From the NCBI GenBank assembly GCA_002453155.1, contig DKGG01000019.1, positions 1-64,000 on the forward strand: a stretch of DNA of 64,000 nt, in the 5' to 3' direction. Position 1 is the first letter of the stretch, and every line of letters starts with the position of its first letter. Position numbers and translations under genes: made by a program. Below the pieces are notes generated by a model, which did not search any database, was not told the origin of the DNA, and saw only the letters and a program-made list of their open reading frames with translations. Shown in pieces: positions 8,734 through 16,633 of this stretch. This DNA comes from Bdellovibrionaceae bacterium UBA6776. Lineage in GTDB: Bacteria > Bdellovibrionota > Bdellovibrionia > Bdellovibrionales > UBA1609.

Positions 8734-9225
8734 ATGCCAAACTCCAATCATCCCCTGGCCAAAGGGGCGAAACCGATTGCTCCCGAAAAATTGATTTCTA
8801 GGGAGCCCGTAAAAAAGCAAAACTTCCGTCGCATGATTCGCGAAATGGGTTTGAAGGTGACCGGTCAACGCTTGGCCATTTTGGAAGCCCTATCGGGAGG
8901 GCAAGCACACGTCACCGCTCAAGAAGTTTTTGAGGAGGTTCACGAAAGTCATCCCGAGATTGGGTTTGCCACCGTTTATCGTTTTCTTCGCAAAATGGCA
9001 GAAAGCGAAATGGTCACTGAAGTGCGCATGGGTGGTTTGCCCGCACGCTACGAGTTGACCCCGCGCCGTCACCATGACCATTTGACCTGCACCAACTGTG
9101 GTTTGATTGTGGAGTTTGAAAAGCCGGAGATTGAGAAACTGCAAGAAGAAGTGGCAAAAAATCAGGGCTTTGTTTTGACCAGCCACGTGCTTGAGTTGTA
9201 CGGGCTGTGCTCGAAGTGCCGTTAA
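8734..9225 (+). CDS. Fur-family transcriptional regulator
   Basis: The protein has 163 aa. A winged-helix DNA-binding domain spans residues 30-100 (VTGQRLAILEAL, then FATVYRFLRKM as the recognition helix region). The dimer and metal domain follows, with the metal-site cluster HHDH at 113-116 and two CxxC pairs, C119/C122 and C159/C162, that form the structural zinc site. The family includes the Fe sensor Fur, the Zn sensor Zur and the peroxide sensor PerR; the sequence alone does not separate them, though the upstream operator favours Fur. The N-terminal extension of about 30 residues is unusual. No Shine-Dalgarno precedes the ATG, so either the mRNA is leaderless or a later start such as M34 or M38 is used. 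Confidence 0.88.
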   Translation: MPNSNHPLAKGAKPIAPEKLISREPVKKQNFRRMIREMGLKVTGQRLAILEALSGGQAHVTAQEVFEEVHESHPEIGFATVYRFLRKMAESEMVTEVRMGGLPARYELTPRRHHDHLTCTNCGLIVEFEKPEIEKLQEEVAKNQGFVLTSHVLELYGLCSKCR

Positions 9226-9389
9226 GATTTTTGTAGGCGCAGGGTGCCCCAATAAATTGCGGTGGAGAGCTCCGCAACACCTGTTCGCTGCAGGCCGGTT
9301 GTCCAAGAATCCTTTGGTGAGAAATGTTCGGTCTGTGCTAAGCTTGCTCATTTGAAACGTGAAGTTTTAAAGCCCATGAGAGGGAGCGC

Positions 9390-11951
9390 ATGAACGGAGA
9401 AAATACGACAGAGGGACTCTTTGATGGAGTGCATGTGGTCGGTGCCCGTGAGCACAATTTAAAAAACATTTCGGTTCAGGTTCCCCGCGACAAAATCACT
9501 GTGATCACGGGCCTTAGCGGAAGTGGCAAAAGCTCTTTGGCTTTTGACACCATTTTTGCGGAAGGTCAGCGGCGATTCGTAGAAAGTCTTTCCACTTACG
9601 CGCGAAACTTCATGGAACAGTTGAAAAAGCCCGAAGTGGATCGGATCACCGGACTCTCTCCGGCCATTGCCATCGATCAAAAGTCCATCAGTGGAAACCC
9701 GCGCTCCACTGTTGGAACCGTAACGGAAGTTTATGATTTTTTGCGACTCCTTTACGCGCGCATCGGAGTGCCTCTCTGTCCCACTCACAAAATTGAGTTG
9801 AAAAGTCAGCTTCCCAATCAAATTGTGGAGACGATTTTGGCTCGCAAAAAAGGCGAGAAGTTTATTTTATTTTCTCCTGTGGTGAGAGGGAAAAAAGGGG
9901 AATTTCTTGCGGACTTTCAAAAGTGGCAGAAAAAGGGTTTTACCCGGGCGTGGGTGGACGGCTCTTGGATGGATTTGGCCGAACCTAAAAAGCTACATAA
10001 GAACCGAGCCCATGACATTGACCTGTTGGTGGACCGATTGATTGTGGACCCCAAGATGGAAGCGCGTCTGAAAGAAAGTTTGAATTTGGCTTTGAGCCTT
10101 TCTCAAGGTTTGGTGCGCATCGAAAGTTTTGATGGCAAAGATTCTCAGTTATTTTCCATTCATCGCAGCTGTCCGGAATGTGGTTTTACCACGGCGGATT
10201 TGGAGCCTCGTCTTTTTAGTTTCAACTCTCCCAAAGGAGCCTGTCAGACGTGCAATGGACTGGGGACTTTGGATTTGAGTGAGGAAGAGGCAGAAGTTTC
10301 CGAAGATGCTGACGTGGAAGTGGATGAGTACGCTCTTCAAGTGTGTCCCGATTGTGAAGGCACCCGTTTAAATTTATCCGCCAGGAACGTCATTCTTGGA
10401 GGAAAGAACATTGCAGAAGCGGGAGGTCTTGCCACCTCTGAGCTGAAATCCTGGTTGGAAGATTTAAAGTTAAGTTCAAAAGAGCAGGCCATTGGCGAAA
10501 AAATTGTTCAACAGATCCTTCAACGTTTGACCTATTTGGAGCGCGTGGGAGCAGGCTATTTGAGTTTGAACCGCACCACGCGAACTTTGTCGGGTGGAGA
10601 GGCGCAGCGGATTCGTTTGGCCTCTCAAGTAGGTTCCGGCTTGGTGGGTGTGCTTTATGTGTTGGACGAGCCGAGCATAGGGCTTCATCCGAGAGACCAT
10701 CACCGCCTTCTTGAAATGATCCAAGAGATTCGCGACCGAGGGAATACGGTCTTGATGGTGGAGCACGATGAAGAAACCATTCGCATGGCAGATCATTTGA
10801 TTGATGTGGGTCCCGGAGCTGGTCGTTTGGGTGGAAACATTTTGGCAGAAGGCACGCCTCAAGAGGTGTTAAAAACTCCAGGCAGTTTGACAGGAAAATA
10901 TTTAAGTCATGAGTTGAAAGTTCCTCTTCCAGAAAAGCGCCGTGAAGGAAACGGAAAGTTTTTAAAACTTTTGGGAGCCACTGGAAACAATTTGAAAAAA
11001 GTGGATTTGGAAATTCCCATGGGAACCTTGGTGGGAGTGACGGGAGTGTCAGGAAGTGGGAAGTCCACTTTAATCATCGATACGCTCTATCGACATCTGG
11101 CCATGGAACTTCATCGGGCGAGCATTCACCCGGCACCTTTTGAACGCTTCGAAGGCGTGGAGAACATCGACCGCATCATCGAGATCAACCAAAAGCCCAT
11201 TGGAAGGACTCCTCGGTCCGTTCCGGCCACTTACGTGGGACTATTTCCATTGATCCGTGACCTTTACTCCAAGCTGCCGGAATCTAAGATTCGCGGATTT
11301 AAGCCAGGCCATTTTAGTTTTAACGTGAAGGGGGGCCGCTGTGAGGTGTGTCAGGGTGCGGGGCAAATCAAGATTGAAATGCATTTTCTGTCCAATGTTT
11401 TTGTTCCTTGCGAAACCTGTCAAACTCGCCGTTACAACCGCGAAGTTTTAAATGTGAAATTTCGAGGAAAATCCATTGCGGATGTTTTAGAGATGACCGT
11501 GGAAGAAGCTTTGGAGTTCTTTCAGAATCACCGATTGATCAAGCGCAAGTTGGAAACCTTAAATCAAGTGGGATTGAACTACATTACCTTGGGACAAAGC
11601 TCCACCACCCTTTCGGGTGGAGAGGCGCAGCGGGTGAAGCTCTCTAAAGAATTGTCCAAGAAGGGCACCGGAAAGACGCTTTACATTTTGGATGAGCCGA
11701 CCACAGGACTTCATTTTGAAGATGTTCGAAAATTGGTGGAGATGCTTCAAGAGTTGGTGAATCAGGGGAACACGGTTTTGGTGATTGAGCATCATATGGA
11801 CGTGATCAAAGCTTGTGATTATGTGGTGGACCTTGGTCCCGAAGGGGGCGTTGGTGGCGGAGAGCTGGTGGCTCAAGGCACTCCAGAAGAAGTGGCCCTT
11901 TCCAAGCGCAGTCTGACGGCGGAGTATTTAAAGCCCTATTTAGAGCCTTAA
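9390..11951 (+). CDS. uvrA: UvrABC system protein A, compact form
   Basis: UvrA is the damage-recognition ATPase of nucleotide excision repair and works with UvrB. Both ABC modules are complete: Walker A at residues 41-49 and about 553-560, and two LSGGEAQR signatures. The UvrB-binding region after CPTHK is present (FSPVVRGKKGEF...DLLVDRLIV), so this is not a UvrA2-type protein. The C-terminal zinc module is present (CEVCQG and CETCQT). The protein has 853 aa against about 940 usually. The shortfall lies between CQTC (285-288) and CPDC (319-322), where only about 30 acidic residues replace some 120 in E. coli. GAGGGAG precedes the ATG. Confidence 0.95.
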   Translation: MNGENTTEGLFDGVHVVGAREHNLKNISVQVPRDKITVITGLSGSGKSSLAFDTIFAEGQRRFVESLSTYARNFMEQLKKPEVDRITGLSPAIAIDQKSISGNPRSTVGTVTEVYDFLRLLYARIGVPLCPTHKIELKSQLPNQIVETILARKKGEKFILFSPVVRGKKGEFLADFQKWQKKGFTRAWVDGSWMDLAEPKKLHKNRAHDIDLLVDRLIVDPKMEARLKESLNLALSLSQGLVRIESFDGKDSQLFSIHRSCPECGFTTADLEPRLFSFNSPKGACQTCNGLGTLDLSEEEAEVSEDADVEVDEYALQVCPDCEGTRLNLSARNVILGGKNIAEAGGLATSELKSWLEDLKLSSKEQAIGEKIVQQILQRLTYLERVGAGYLSLNRTTRTLSGGEAQRIRLASQVGSGLVGVLYVLDEPSIGLHPRDHHRLLEMIQEIRDRGNTVLMVEHDEETIRMADHLIDVGPGAGRLGGNILAEGTPQEVLKTPGSLTGKYLSHELKVPLPEKRREGNGKFLKLLGATGNNLKKVDLEIPMGTLVGVTGVSGSGKSTLIIDTLYRHLAMELHRASIHPAPFERFEGVENIDRIIEINQKPIGRTPRSVPATYVGLFPLIRDLYSKLPESKIRGFKPGHFSFNVKGGRCEVCQGAGQIKIEMHFLSNVFVPCETCQTRRYNREVLNVKFRGKSIADVLEMTVEEALEFFQNHRLIKRKLETLNQVGLNYITLGQSSTTLSGGEAQRVKLSKELSKKGTGKTLYILDEPTTGLHFEDVRKLVEMLQELVNQGNTVLVIEHHMDVIKACDYVVDLGPEGGVGGGELVAQGTPEEVALSKRSLTAEYLKPYLEP

Positions 11952-11985
11952 GTCCGTCTCAATTTGAGAAATCTTGAGAAAAATT

Positions 11986-12012
11986 GAAAGGTCAAAAAAA
12001 CTTTACCGATAA
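11986..12012 (+). promoter_or_regulatory. Candidate sigma-28 (FliA-type) promoter for the HD-GYP gene
   Basis: ACCGATAA at 12005-12012 matches the FliA -10 (GCCGATAA) at 7 of 8 positions. Eleven bases upstream, GAAAGGTC matches the -35 (TAAAGTTT) at 5 of 8 positions, which is the exact canonical spacing. A sigma-70 reading (TTGAAA at 11984, then CGATAA) is also possible. The start codon is 45 bases downstream. A short hairpin (12017-12033) sits in the leader. Confidence 0.4.
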
Positions 12013-12057
12013 GATTTAGAGAGGAAATCTCTATTTCAGTCGGGGGAAGTTTTTTAA

Positions 12058-12711
12058 ATGTCTTGGGATGATATTCCAGATTGGGCTGTGGCAGAGGCCG
12101 AGCGCTTGCTTGAAGAGGTGAGAAAGGTGGATGAACACACCTTTCATCATTGTCTACGTGTGGGTCGAGGATCTCGAAGTCTTGCGAAAGCCATGGGCTT
12201 GAATGAATTTGAGCAAGCCGTTATGGAATTCTCTGGATTGTTTCATGACATTGGAAAGGCAAAGATTCCTGCGGAAATCTTGCAAAAGCCCAGTCGCTTG
12301 GACCGGGACGAAATTGAAGTGATCAAATCCCATCCCGTAAAGAGTGCAGAGATGATTGAAGCTCATGAACACGAGCCCTTCTTTCGTTTTTTACTTCCGG
12401 GAGTGAAGTTCCACCACGAGAAGGTGGATGGAACAGGTTATCCTTACGGACTTTCCGGGGATCAGATTCCTTTGTTTGCGCGCTTGATTTCGGTGGTGGA
12501 CACCTTCGATGCCATGACTCAGCAGCGGGTGTATCGAAAGGCCTTGTCACGTGACAAAGCCATCAAAGAGCTTCTTGATTTTTCAGGCCGTCAGTTTGAC
12601 CCCTATTTGGTCCGTGTGTTTGTGGACCTTCTCCCCCATTGGGAAAGCGAAAAGCGGCGCCAAGAAAAAGAAGAAGTGGTCGTCGCATCCATCTTGAAAA
12701 AAGCTGCCTAG
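12058..12711 (+). CDS. Stand-alone HD-GYP domain protein (putative c-di-GMP phosphodiesterase)
   Basis: The protein has 217 aa and consists almost entirely of an HD-GYP domain, the class that hydrolyses cyclic di-GMP. The metal ligands are visible: H30/H31, the HD pair H63-D64 in FHDIGK, H92 in KSHP, H119-H120, and the GTGYP signature ending at P129. All key residues look intact, so activity is likely. There is no receiver or other sensor domain, so control must come from expression or partners. A GGGGGAAG ribosome site lies about 10 bases before the ATG. The sigma-28-like promoter upstream would tie it to motility-type regulation (inference). It converges on hemB with 18 bases between. Confidence 0.9.
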   Translation: MSWDDIPDWAVAEAERLLEEVRKVDEHTFHHCLRVGRGSRSLAKAMGLNEFEQAVMEFSGLFHDIGKAKIPAEILQKPSRLDRDEIEVIKSHPVKSAEMIEAHEHEPFFRFLLPGVKFHHEKVDGTGYPYGLSGDQIPLFARLISVVDTFDAMTQQRVYRKALSRDKAIKELLDFSGRQFDPYLVRVFVDLLPHWESEKRRQEKEEVVVASILKKAA

Positions 12712-12729
12712 AGCTTTTGTTCCTTCGAA

Positions 12730-13728
12730 CTATTCCTCAAGCCATCTTTCAAACAAATCGGGCACATGGTAAGTGAAGATGATTTTTGCGCCCGCTCGTT
12801 TGATGGCGGTGAGCTTTTCAAGAACGGCAGATTTTTCGTCAATCCAACCGCGCTCTGCAGAGGCTTTGATCATGGCATACTCTCCACTCACATTGTAAGC
12901 AGCCAGAGGGATGGATGTGGCGTGGGAGATTTCTGACAAAATGTCCAAATAGGCCAAAGCGGGTTTCACCATTAAAATGTCAGCGCCTTCTTCTTCGTCG
13001 AGCAAAGCTTCTCTTAAAGCCTCCTCGCGGTTGGCCGGATTCATCTGGTAGGTTTTTTTGTCTCCAAATTTCGGAGCAGAATCCAAGGCGTCACGAAAGG
13101 GTCCGTAAAAACTGGAGGCATATTTTGCTGAGTAGGAAAGAATGCCCACATCTTGCTGTCCTTCGCTGTCCAAGACACTTCGAATGTAGGCCACGCGCCC
13201 ATCCATCATGTCGGACGGGGCTACGAAATCGGCTCCCGCTTGAGCTTGCACCAAGGCTTGCTTTCCTAAAACTTCCAAAGACTCATCATTCAAAATCACT
13301 CCATTTTTCACAAGTCCATCATGACCATCACTGGAGTAGGGGTCCAAAGCCACGTCAGAAAACAACACCAACTCGGGAAAGCGTTTTTTGATTTCTCTCA
13401 GGGCGCGAGGCACGAACCCATCTTCATTGTAAGCCTCTTCGCAATTTTTAGTTTTAAGTTCTTCGGGAACGCAGGGAAACAGCGCCAAGCCGTTTAAACC
13501 CTTAGAGACATAATTTTCCAACTGGAAGTAAAGTTCATCCAAGCTTTGTCGAAAGCATCCCGGCATGGATGAGATCTCTTCTTTTTTTCTCTCTGGAGTG
13601 TCCAAGAGAAAGACCGGCCACACCAAATCCGATTTTTGCAAAGTGGTTTCTTGCACCAGCTTTCGAATGGAAGAGTTGCTTCGAAGACGTCTTAAGCGCA
13701 CATGGGGGAAGGGGTGATGGGTCTTCAT
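12730..13728 (-). CDS. hemB: Delta-aminolevulinic acid dehydratase (porphobilinogen synthase)
   Basis: The enzyme condenses two 5-aminolevulinate molecules to porphobilinogen in haem biosynthesis. At 332 aa it has the normal length. The Schiff-base lysines are visible in SYSAKYAS and MVKPALAYLD. The metal site reads DVALDPYSSDGHDG, with Asp where zinc-dependent enzymes have Cys, so this is the non-zinc (magnesium or metal-independent) type. The MNPANREEA segment is also canonical. The ATG overlaps the stop of maf by four bases (ATGA), showing a coupled maf-hemB operon on the minus strand. Confidence 0.96.
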   Translation of the reverse strand: MKTHHPFPHVRLRRLRSNSSIRKLVQETTLQKSDLVWPVFLLDTPERKKEEISSMPGCFRQSLDELYFQLENYVSKGLNGLALFPCVPEELKTKNCEEAYNEDGFVPRALREIKKRFPELVLFSDVALDPYSSDGHDGLVKNGVILNDESLEVLGKQALVQAQAGADFVAPSDMMDGRVAYIRSVLDSEGQQDVGILSYSAKYASSFYGPFRDALDSAPKFGDKKTYQMNPANREEALREALLDEEEGADILMVKPALAYLDILSEISHATSIPLAAYNVSGEYAMIKASAERGWIDEKSAVLEKLTAIKRAGAKIIFTYHVPDLFERWLEE

Positions 13729-14342
13729 TTTTTCAAACCTCCAAAGTCAAAAGGGCTGTATCCAAAATGTTGAAGCCCATGGCTTAAATCCATCAATGAC
13801 AATCCTTGAATGGCGCTGGGATCGGAACCTTGGATGTCACTGGCCAGCAGTAGCCCTGCACACTCCATTTTGTAACTTCCTGCGCAGTTTAAGGGTTGGT
13901 CTTGATTCAAATAGGCTTCGATTTCCGAAAAGTTCAAAGGGCGTAACGTAATTTTTGTAGAGCAGAGTTTTTTGAAAAGCTCCTTCTCTGGATTCATCAA
14001 GCAAAGAGAGGTGTGAAGCCAGTGACTTTTTCCAGAGAGCTTTTGAAGTTGAGCTTTTGCGTTTTCAAAGGTTCCAGGTTTCCCAAGAATTTCGTTTTCA
14101 AGTTCTATGAGCTGATCGCTTCCAATGACGAAAGCAGCTTCAGGGGACGGAATCATTCCGAACTGCGCTTTTCCCTGGGCCATCTCGAGGCACAAATCTC
14201 TTGGCGACAAATCCGTGTGAGAAGTTTTATAGGCATCTTCATCAAAACTGGATTTGATCACCTCAAATTGAAAACCTGCCTGCTCGAGAAGAGCTTTCCG
14301 GTAAGGAGAAGAAGAGGCCAACAGCAGCTTGGGAGTTGTCAT
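13725..14342 (-). CDS. Maf-like nucleotide pyrophosphatase
   Basis: Maf proteins are house-cleaning enzymes that hydrolyse non-canonical or modified nucleoside triphosphates; the YceF type prefers m7GTP. The N-terminal LLLASSSPYRKALL is the nucleotide-binding signature. FDED near residues 48-51 and GSDQLIELE near 73-81 supply acidic catalytic residues, and the C-terminal half has the GSYKME and IQGSDPSAIQGL motifs. At 205 aa it has normal length. SDQ at the position that separates subfamilies suggests the YceF group, but this is not certain. It overlaps hemB by four bases. Confidence 0.9.
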   Translation of the reverse strand: MTTPKLLLASSSPYRKALLEQAGFQFEVIKSSFDEDAYKTSHTDLSPRDLCLEMAQGKAQFGMIPSPEAAFVIGSDQLIELENEILGKPGTFENAKAQLQKLSGKSHWLHTSLCLMNPEKELFKKLCSTKITLRPLNFSEIEAYLNQDQPLNCAGSYKMECAGLLLASDIQGSDPSAIQGLSLMDLSHGLQHFGYSPFDFGGLKK

Positions 14343-14426
14343 AGGGGTTTAGGTGTAGCGGGGGTTGCAGTGATGTGTCAAAGCTCTTCCTTTGACAGTT
14401 GGAAGGAATTTCATAAGGCTTAAAGA

Positions 14427-15482
14427 ATGTCTTATGTTCACACCTTAGATCCTTTTCTCGTCGAAATTTATCATGGTTTTGGAATTCGCTGGTACGGTTT
14501 GGCCTACCTTGCGGGTTTTGTTCTGGGATACCTCTTGGTGTATCGGCTGGCGCAGAAAAAAGTCACTCCCATGTTGCCGGAACAGGTGGGGGATTTCGCG
14601 ACGTGGATGGCGATTGGAACTTTGCTGGGTGGCCGTTTGGGTTATGTGTTTTTCTACTCGCCGGATTTGCTTACGAGCATCAATTCGCACTTTCCCTATT
14701 GGGGGGTGTTGAGAGTGAATGAAGGCGGAATGGCCAGTCACGGTGGAATCATGGGAATCATGGTGGCTGCGTTTATTTATTGCCGTCGTCACAACATTCC
14801 GTTTTTGCATTCCTTAGATATGGTGGTGTTCGGGGGAAGTCTTGGGATTTTCTTTGGACGCATTGCCAACTACATCAACGGTGAGTTGTACGGCCGTCAG
14901 GCTCCGGAAGGATTTTTTTGGATTGTGAAGTTTCCCCAAGAAATGTTCGCTTGGATGCGAAATGGCCACGAAAAATTGATGGGTCTTGGGCCGGCCGTTC
15001 AAGATTTGGTTCCCCCTGTGGATCCTGCGGTTTGGCGAGGATGGGTGTCGAACATGAATGTGGATATGGGGGCTTACAACGCGGTTTCAAGAACGGTGGA
15101 TCAATTGATCTTGGCCACTCAAAATGGAAACGAAAAGGTCATTCAAGCATTGAGTTTGGTTTTAACTCCTCGTTATCCGTCGCAGCTCTTTCAAGCCGTG
15201 CTTGAGGGACTTTTGGTGTTTTTTGCCTTGGTGTGGGTGTGGCGAAAGCCGCAAAAGATGGGTGTGGTCTCTGGGTGGTTTGGAGCGCTTTACTGTGTGG
15301 CTCGAATCATCGGTGAACAGTTTCGACTGCCAGACGCTCACATCGGCTACCAACTTTTTGGCCTCACGCGTGGGCAGTGGCTTAGCATTGCCATGCTTGT
15401 TGTGGCTGTTGGGTATCTGGTCTACGCCTACCGCCGCACCGGCCCCAAAATCGGCGGCTGGGCCTCCCACACCGAACTCTAA
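14427..15482 (+). CDS. lgt: Prolipoprotein diacylglyceryl transferase
   Basis: This inner-membrane enzyme transfers diacylglycerol from phosphatidylglycerol to the lipobox cysteine of prolipoproteins, the first step of lipoprotein maturation. The signature GRIANYINGELYGR lies near residues 144-158, and GGMASHGGIMG, with its essential His, near 98-108. Seven or so hydrophobic segments are evident. At 351 aa it is longer than the E. coli enzyme (291). The extra length is mostly a periplasmic-type stretch between the signature and RYPSQLFQA. AAGG eight bases before the ATG serves as ribosome site. It is the likely maturase for the many lipoproteins encoded here. Confidence 0.96.
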   Translation: MSYVHTLDPFLVEIYHGFGIRWYGLAYLAGFVLGYLLVYRLAQKKVTPMLPEQVGDFATWMAIGTLLGGRLGYVFFYSPDLLTSINSHFPYWGVLRVNEGGMASHGGIMGIMVAAFIYCRRHNIPFLHSLDMVVFGGSLGIFFGRIANYINGELYGRQAPEGFFWIVKFPQEMFAWMRNGHEKLMGLGPAVQDLVPPVDPAVWRGWVSNMNVDMGAYNAVSRTVDQLILATQNGNEKVIQALSLVLTPRYPSQLFQAVLEGLLVFFALVWVWRKPQKMGVVSGWFGALYCVARIIGEQFRLPDAHIGYQLFGLTRGQWLSIAMLVVAVGYLVYAYRRTGPKIGGWASHTEL

Positions 15483-15500
15483 CGCACCCCAAGCAGAAAA

Positions 15501-15585
15501 AGGTGCCAGACACCAAAATCTGCACCGCCTGACGCGGCGGATACAGATTTTGGTGCCTGGCACCTAAATGAAGAGGTGCCGGGCA
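15501..15585. repeat. REP-like palindrome with inner hairpin and a third half-copy
   Basis: Arms 15501-15522 and 15544-15565 are 22-base reverse complements with one mismatch (a possible G-U pair). Inside lies a second small stem, CCGCC/GGCGG. Bases 15574-15585 repeat the first part of the motif (AGGTGCC). The core AGGTGCC/GGCACC recalls REP elements mobilised by TnpA-REP transposases, but no such transposase gene is visible here. It lies between the converging lgt and nrdB genes. Confidence 0.7.
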
Positions 15586-15591
15586 AGAGGC

Positions 15592-16590
15592 TTAGAAGGA
15601 TTCGTCGAAGGAGACGGAGCCGGAGACGCCGATTTGGTAGGCGGACACTCGGCGTTCGAAGAAGTTGGCAAGTTCTTGAGTGTCTTGCAACTCCATAAAG
15701 TCGAACGGGTTTTTTGAGCCAAACTGTTGAGGAATGCCCAAACGTTCCAATCGAGAGTCAGCAATGTATTGCAAGTAAGAGCGCATGTCCTTTCCGCTCA
15801 ATCCCGCAACTCCATGATCCAAAATGTCGTTGGCAAAAACCATTTCGCAATCGATGGCCTCTTTAAACATGGCCACAACCATGTCTTTCATGCGGTCATC
15901 AAAAAGCTCAGGCTCTTCTTCGATGGCTTTGTCGATCACGGCGTAAGCAAAATCAATGTGGGCACTTTCATCACGGAACACCCAGTTGGTTCCCGTGGCG
16001 AGGCCGTTCAACAAACCCTTGCTGCGAAGGAAGTAAACATAGGCAAAGGCGCCAAAGAAGAACAAACCTTCAATGGTTCCGGCAAAACACATCATGTTCA
16101 TCAAGAAGCGTCTGCGGTCTTCCACCGTGTTCAACTTGTCCAACTCATTGATGGAGTCCATCCACTTAAACGAGTACTCGGCTTTTTTACGAATGGATTC
16201 AATGTTGTGAATCGCTGCAAAAGCTTTTTCGCGCTCGCCATGATCCGGAATGTAGGTGTCCAGCAAAGTCAGGTAAAACTGAACGTGCAAGGCCTCTTCA
16301 TAAAGTTGGCGAGACAGGTAAAGGCGCGCTTCCGGCGCATTCACGTGCTTGTAAAGATTCAACACCAAGTTGTTTCCCACGATGGAATCACCTGTGGCAA
16401 AAAACGCAACCAAGCGGTGGATCAAAAATCTTTCCGGCTCGGTGAGTTTTTTCTGCAGGTCCACGATGTCGGAGCTAAAGTCCACTTCATCAACGGTCCA
16501 CGTGTTCTTGATGGCGTTTTTGTACATCTCGTAAAACTCAGGGTATTTCATAGGTCTGAGAGTGAGATCAAAACCAGGATCTAATAACAT
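15592..16590 (-). CDS. nrdB: Ribonucleoside-diphosphate reductase beta subunit (class Ia)
   Basis: This is the radical-generating small subunit of aerobic ribonucleotide reductase. The di-iron ligands are all visible: D68, E99, H102, E174, E208 and H211. The radical tyrosine is Y106, four residues after H102 as in E. coli. At 332 aa it has normal length. A strong AAGGAGGAAG ribosome site precedes the ATG. It lies 43 bases downstream of nrdA and is surely co-transcribed with it. It supplies the tyrosyl radical to NrdA for making dNDPs. Confidence 0.97.
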   Translation of the reverse strand: MLLDPGFDLTLRPMKYPEFYEMYKNAIKNTWTVDEVDFSSDIVDLQKKLTEPERFLIHRLVAFFATGDSIVGNNLVLNLYKHVNAPEARLYLSRQLYEEALHVQFYLTLLDTYIPDHGEREKAFAAIHNIESIRKKAEYSFKWMDSINELDKLNTVEDRRRFLMNMMCFAGTIEGLFFFGAFAYVYFLRSKGLLNGLATGTNWVFRDESAHIDFAYAVIDKAIEEEPELFDDRMKDMVVAMFKEAIDCEMVFANDILDHGVAGLSGKDMRSYLQYIADSRLERLGIPQQFGSKNPFDFMELQDTQELANFFERRVSAYQIGVSGSVSFDESF

Positions 16591-16633
16591 CTTCTTCCTC
16601 CTTGAATGAATTTGTTGAAATTTCGAAAAGTCA

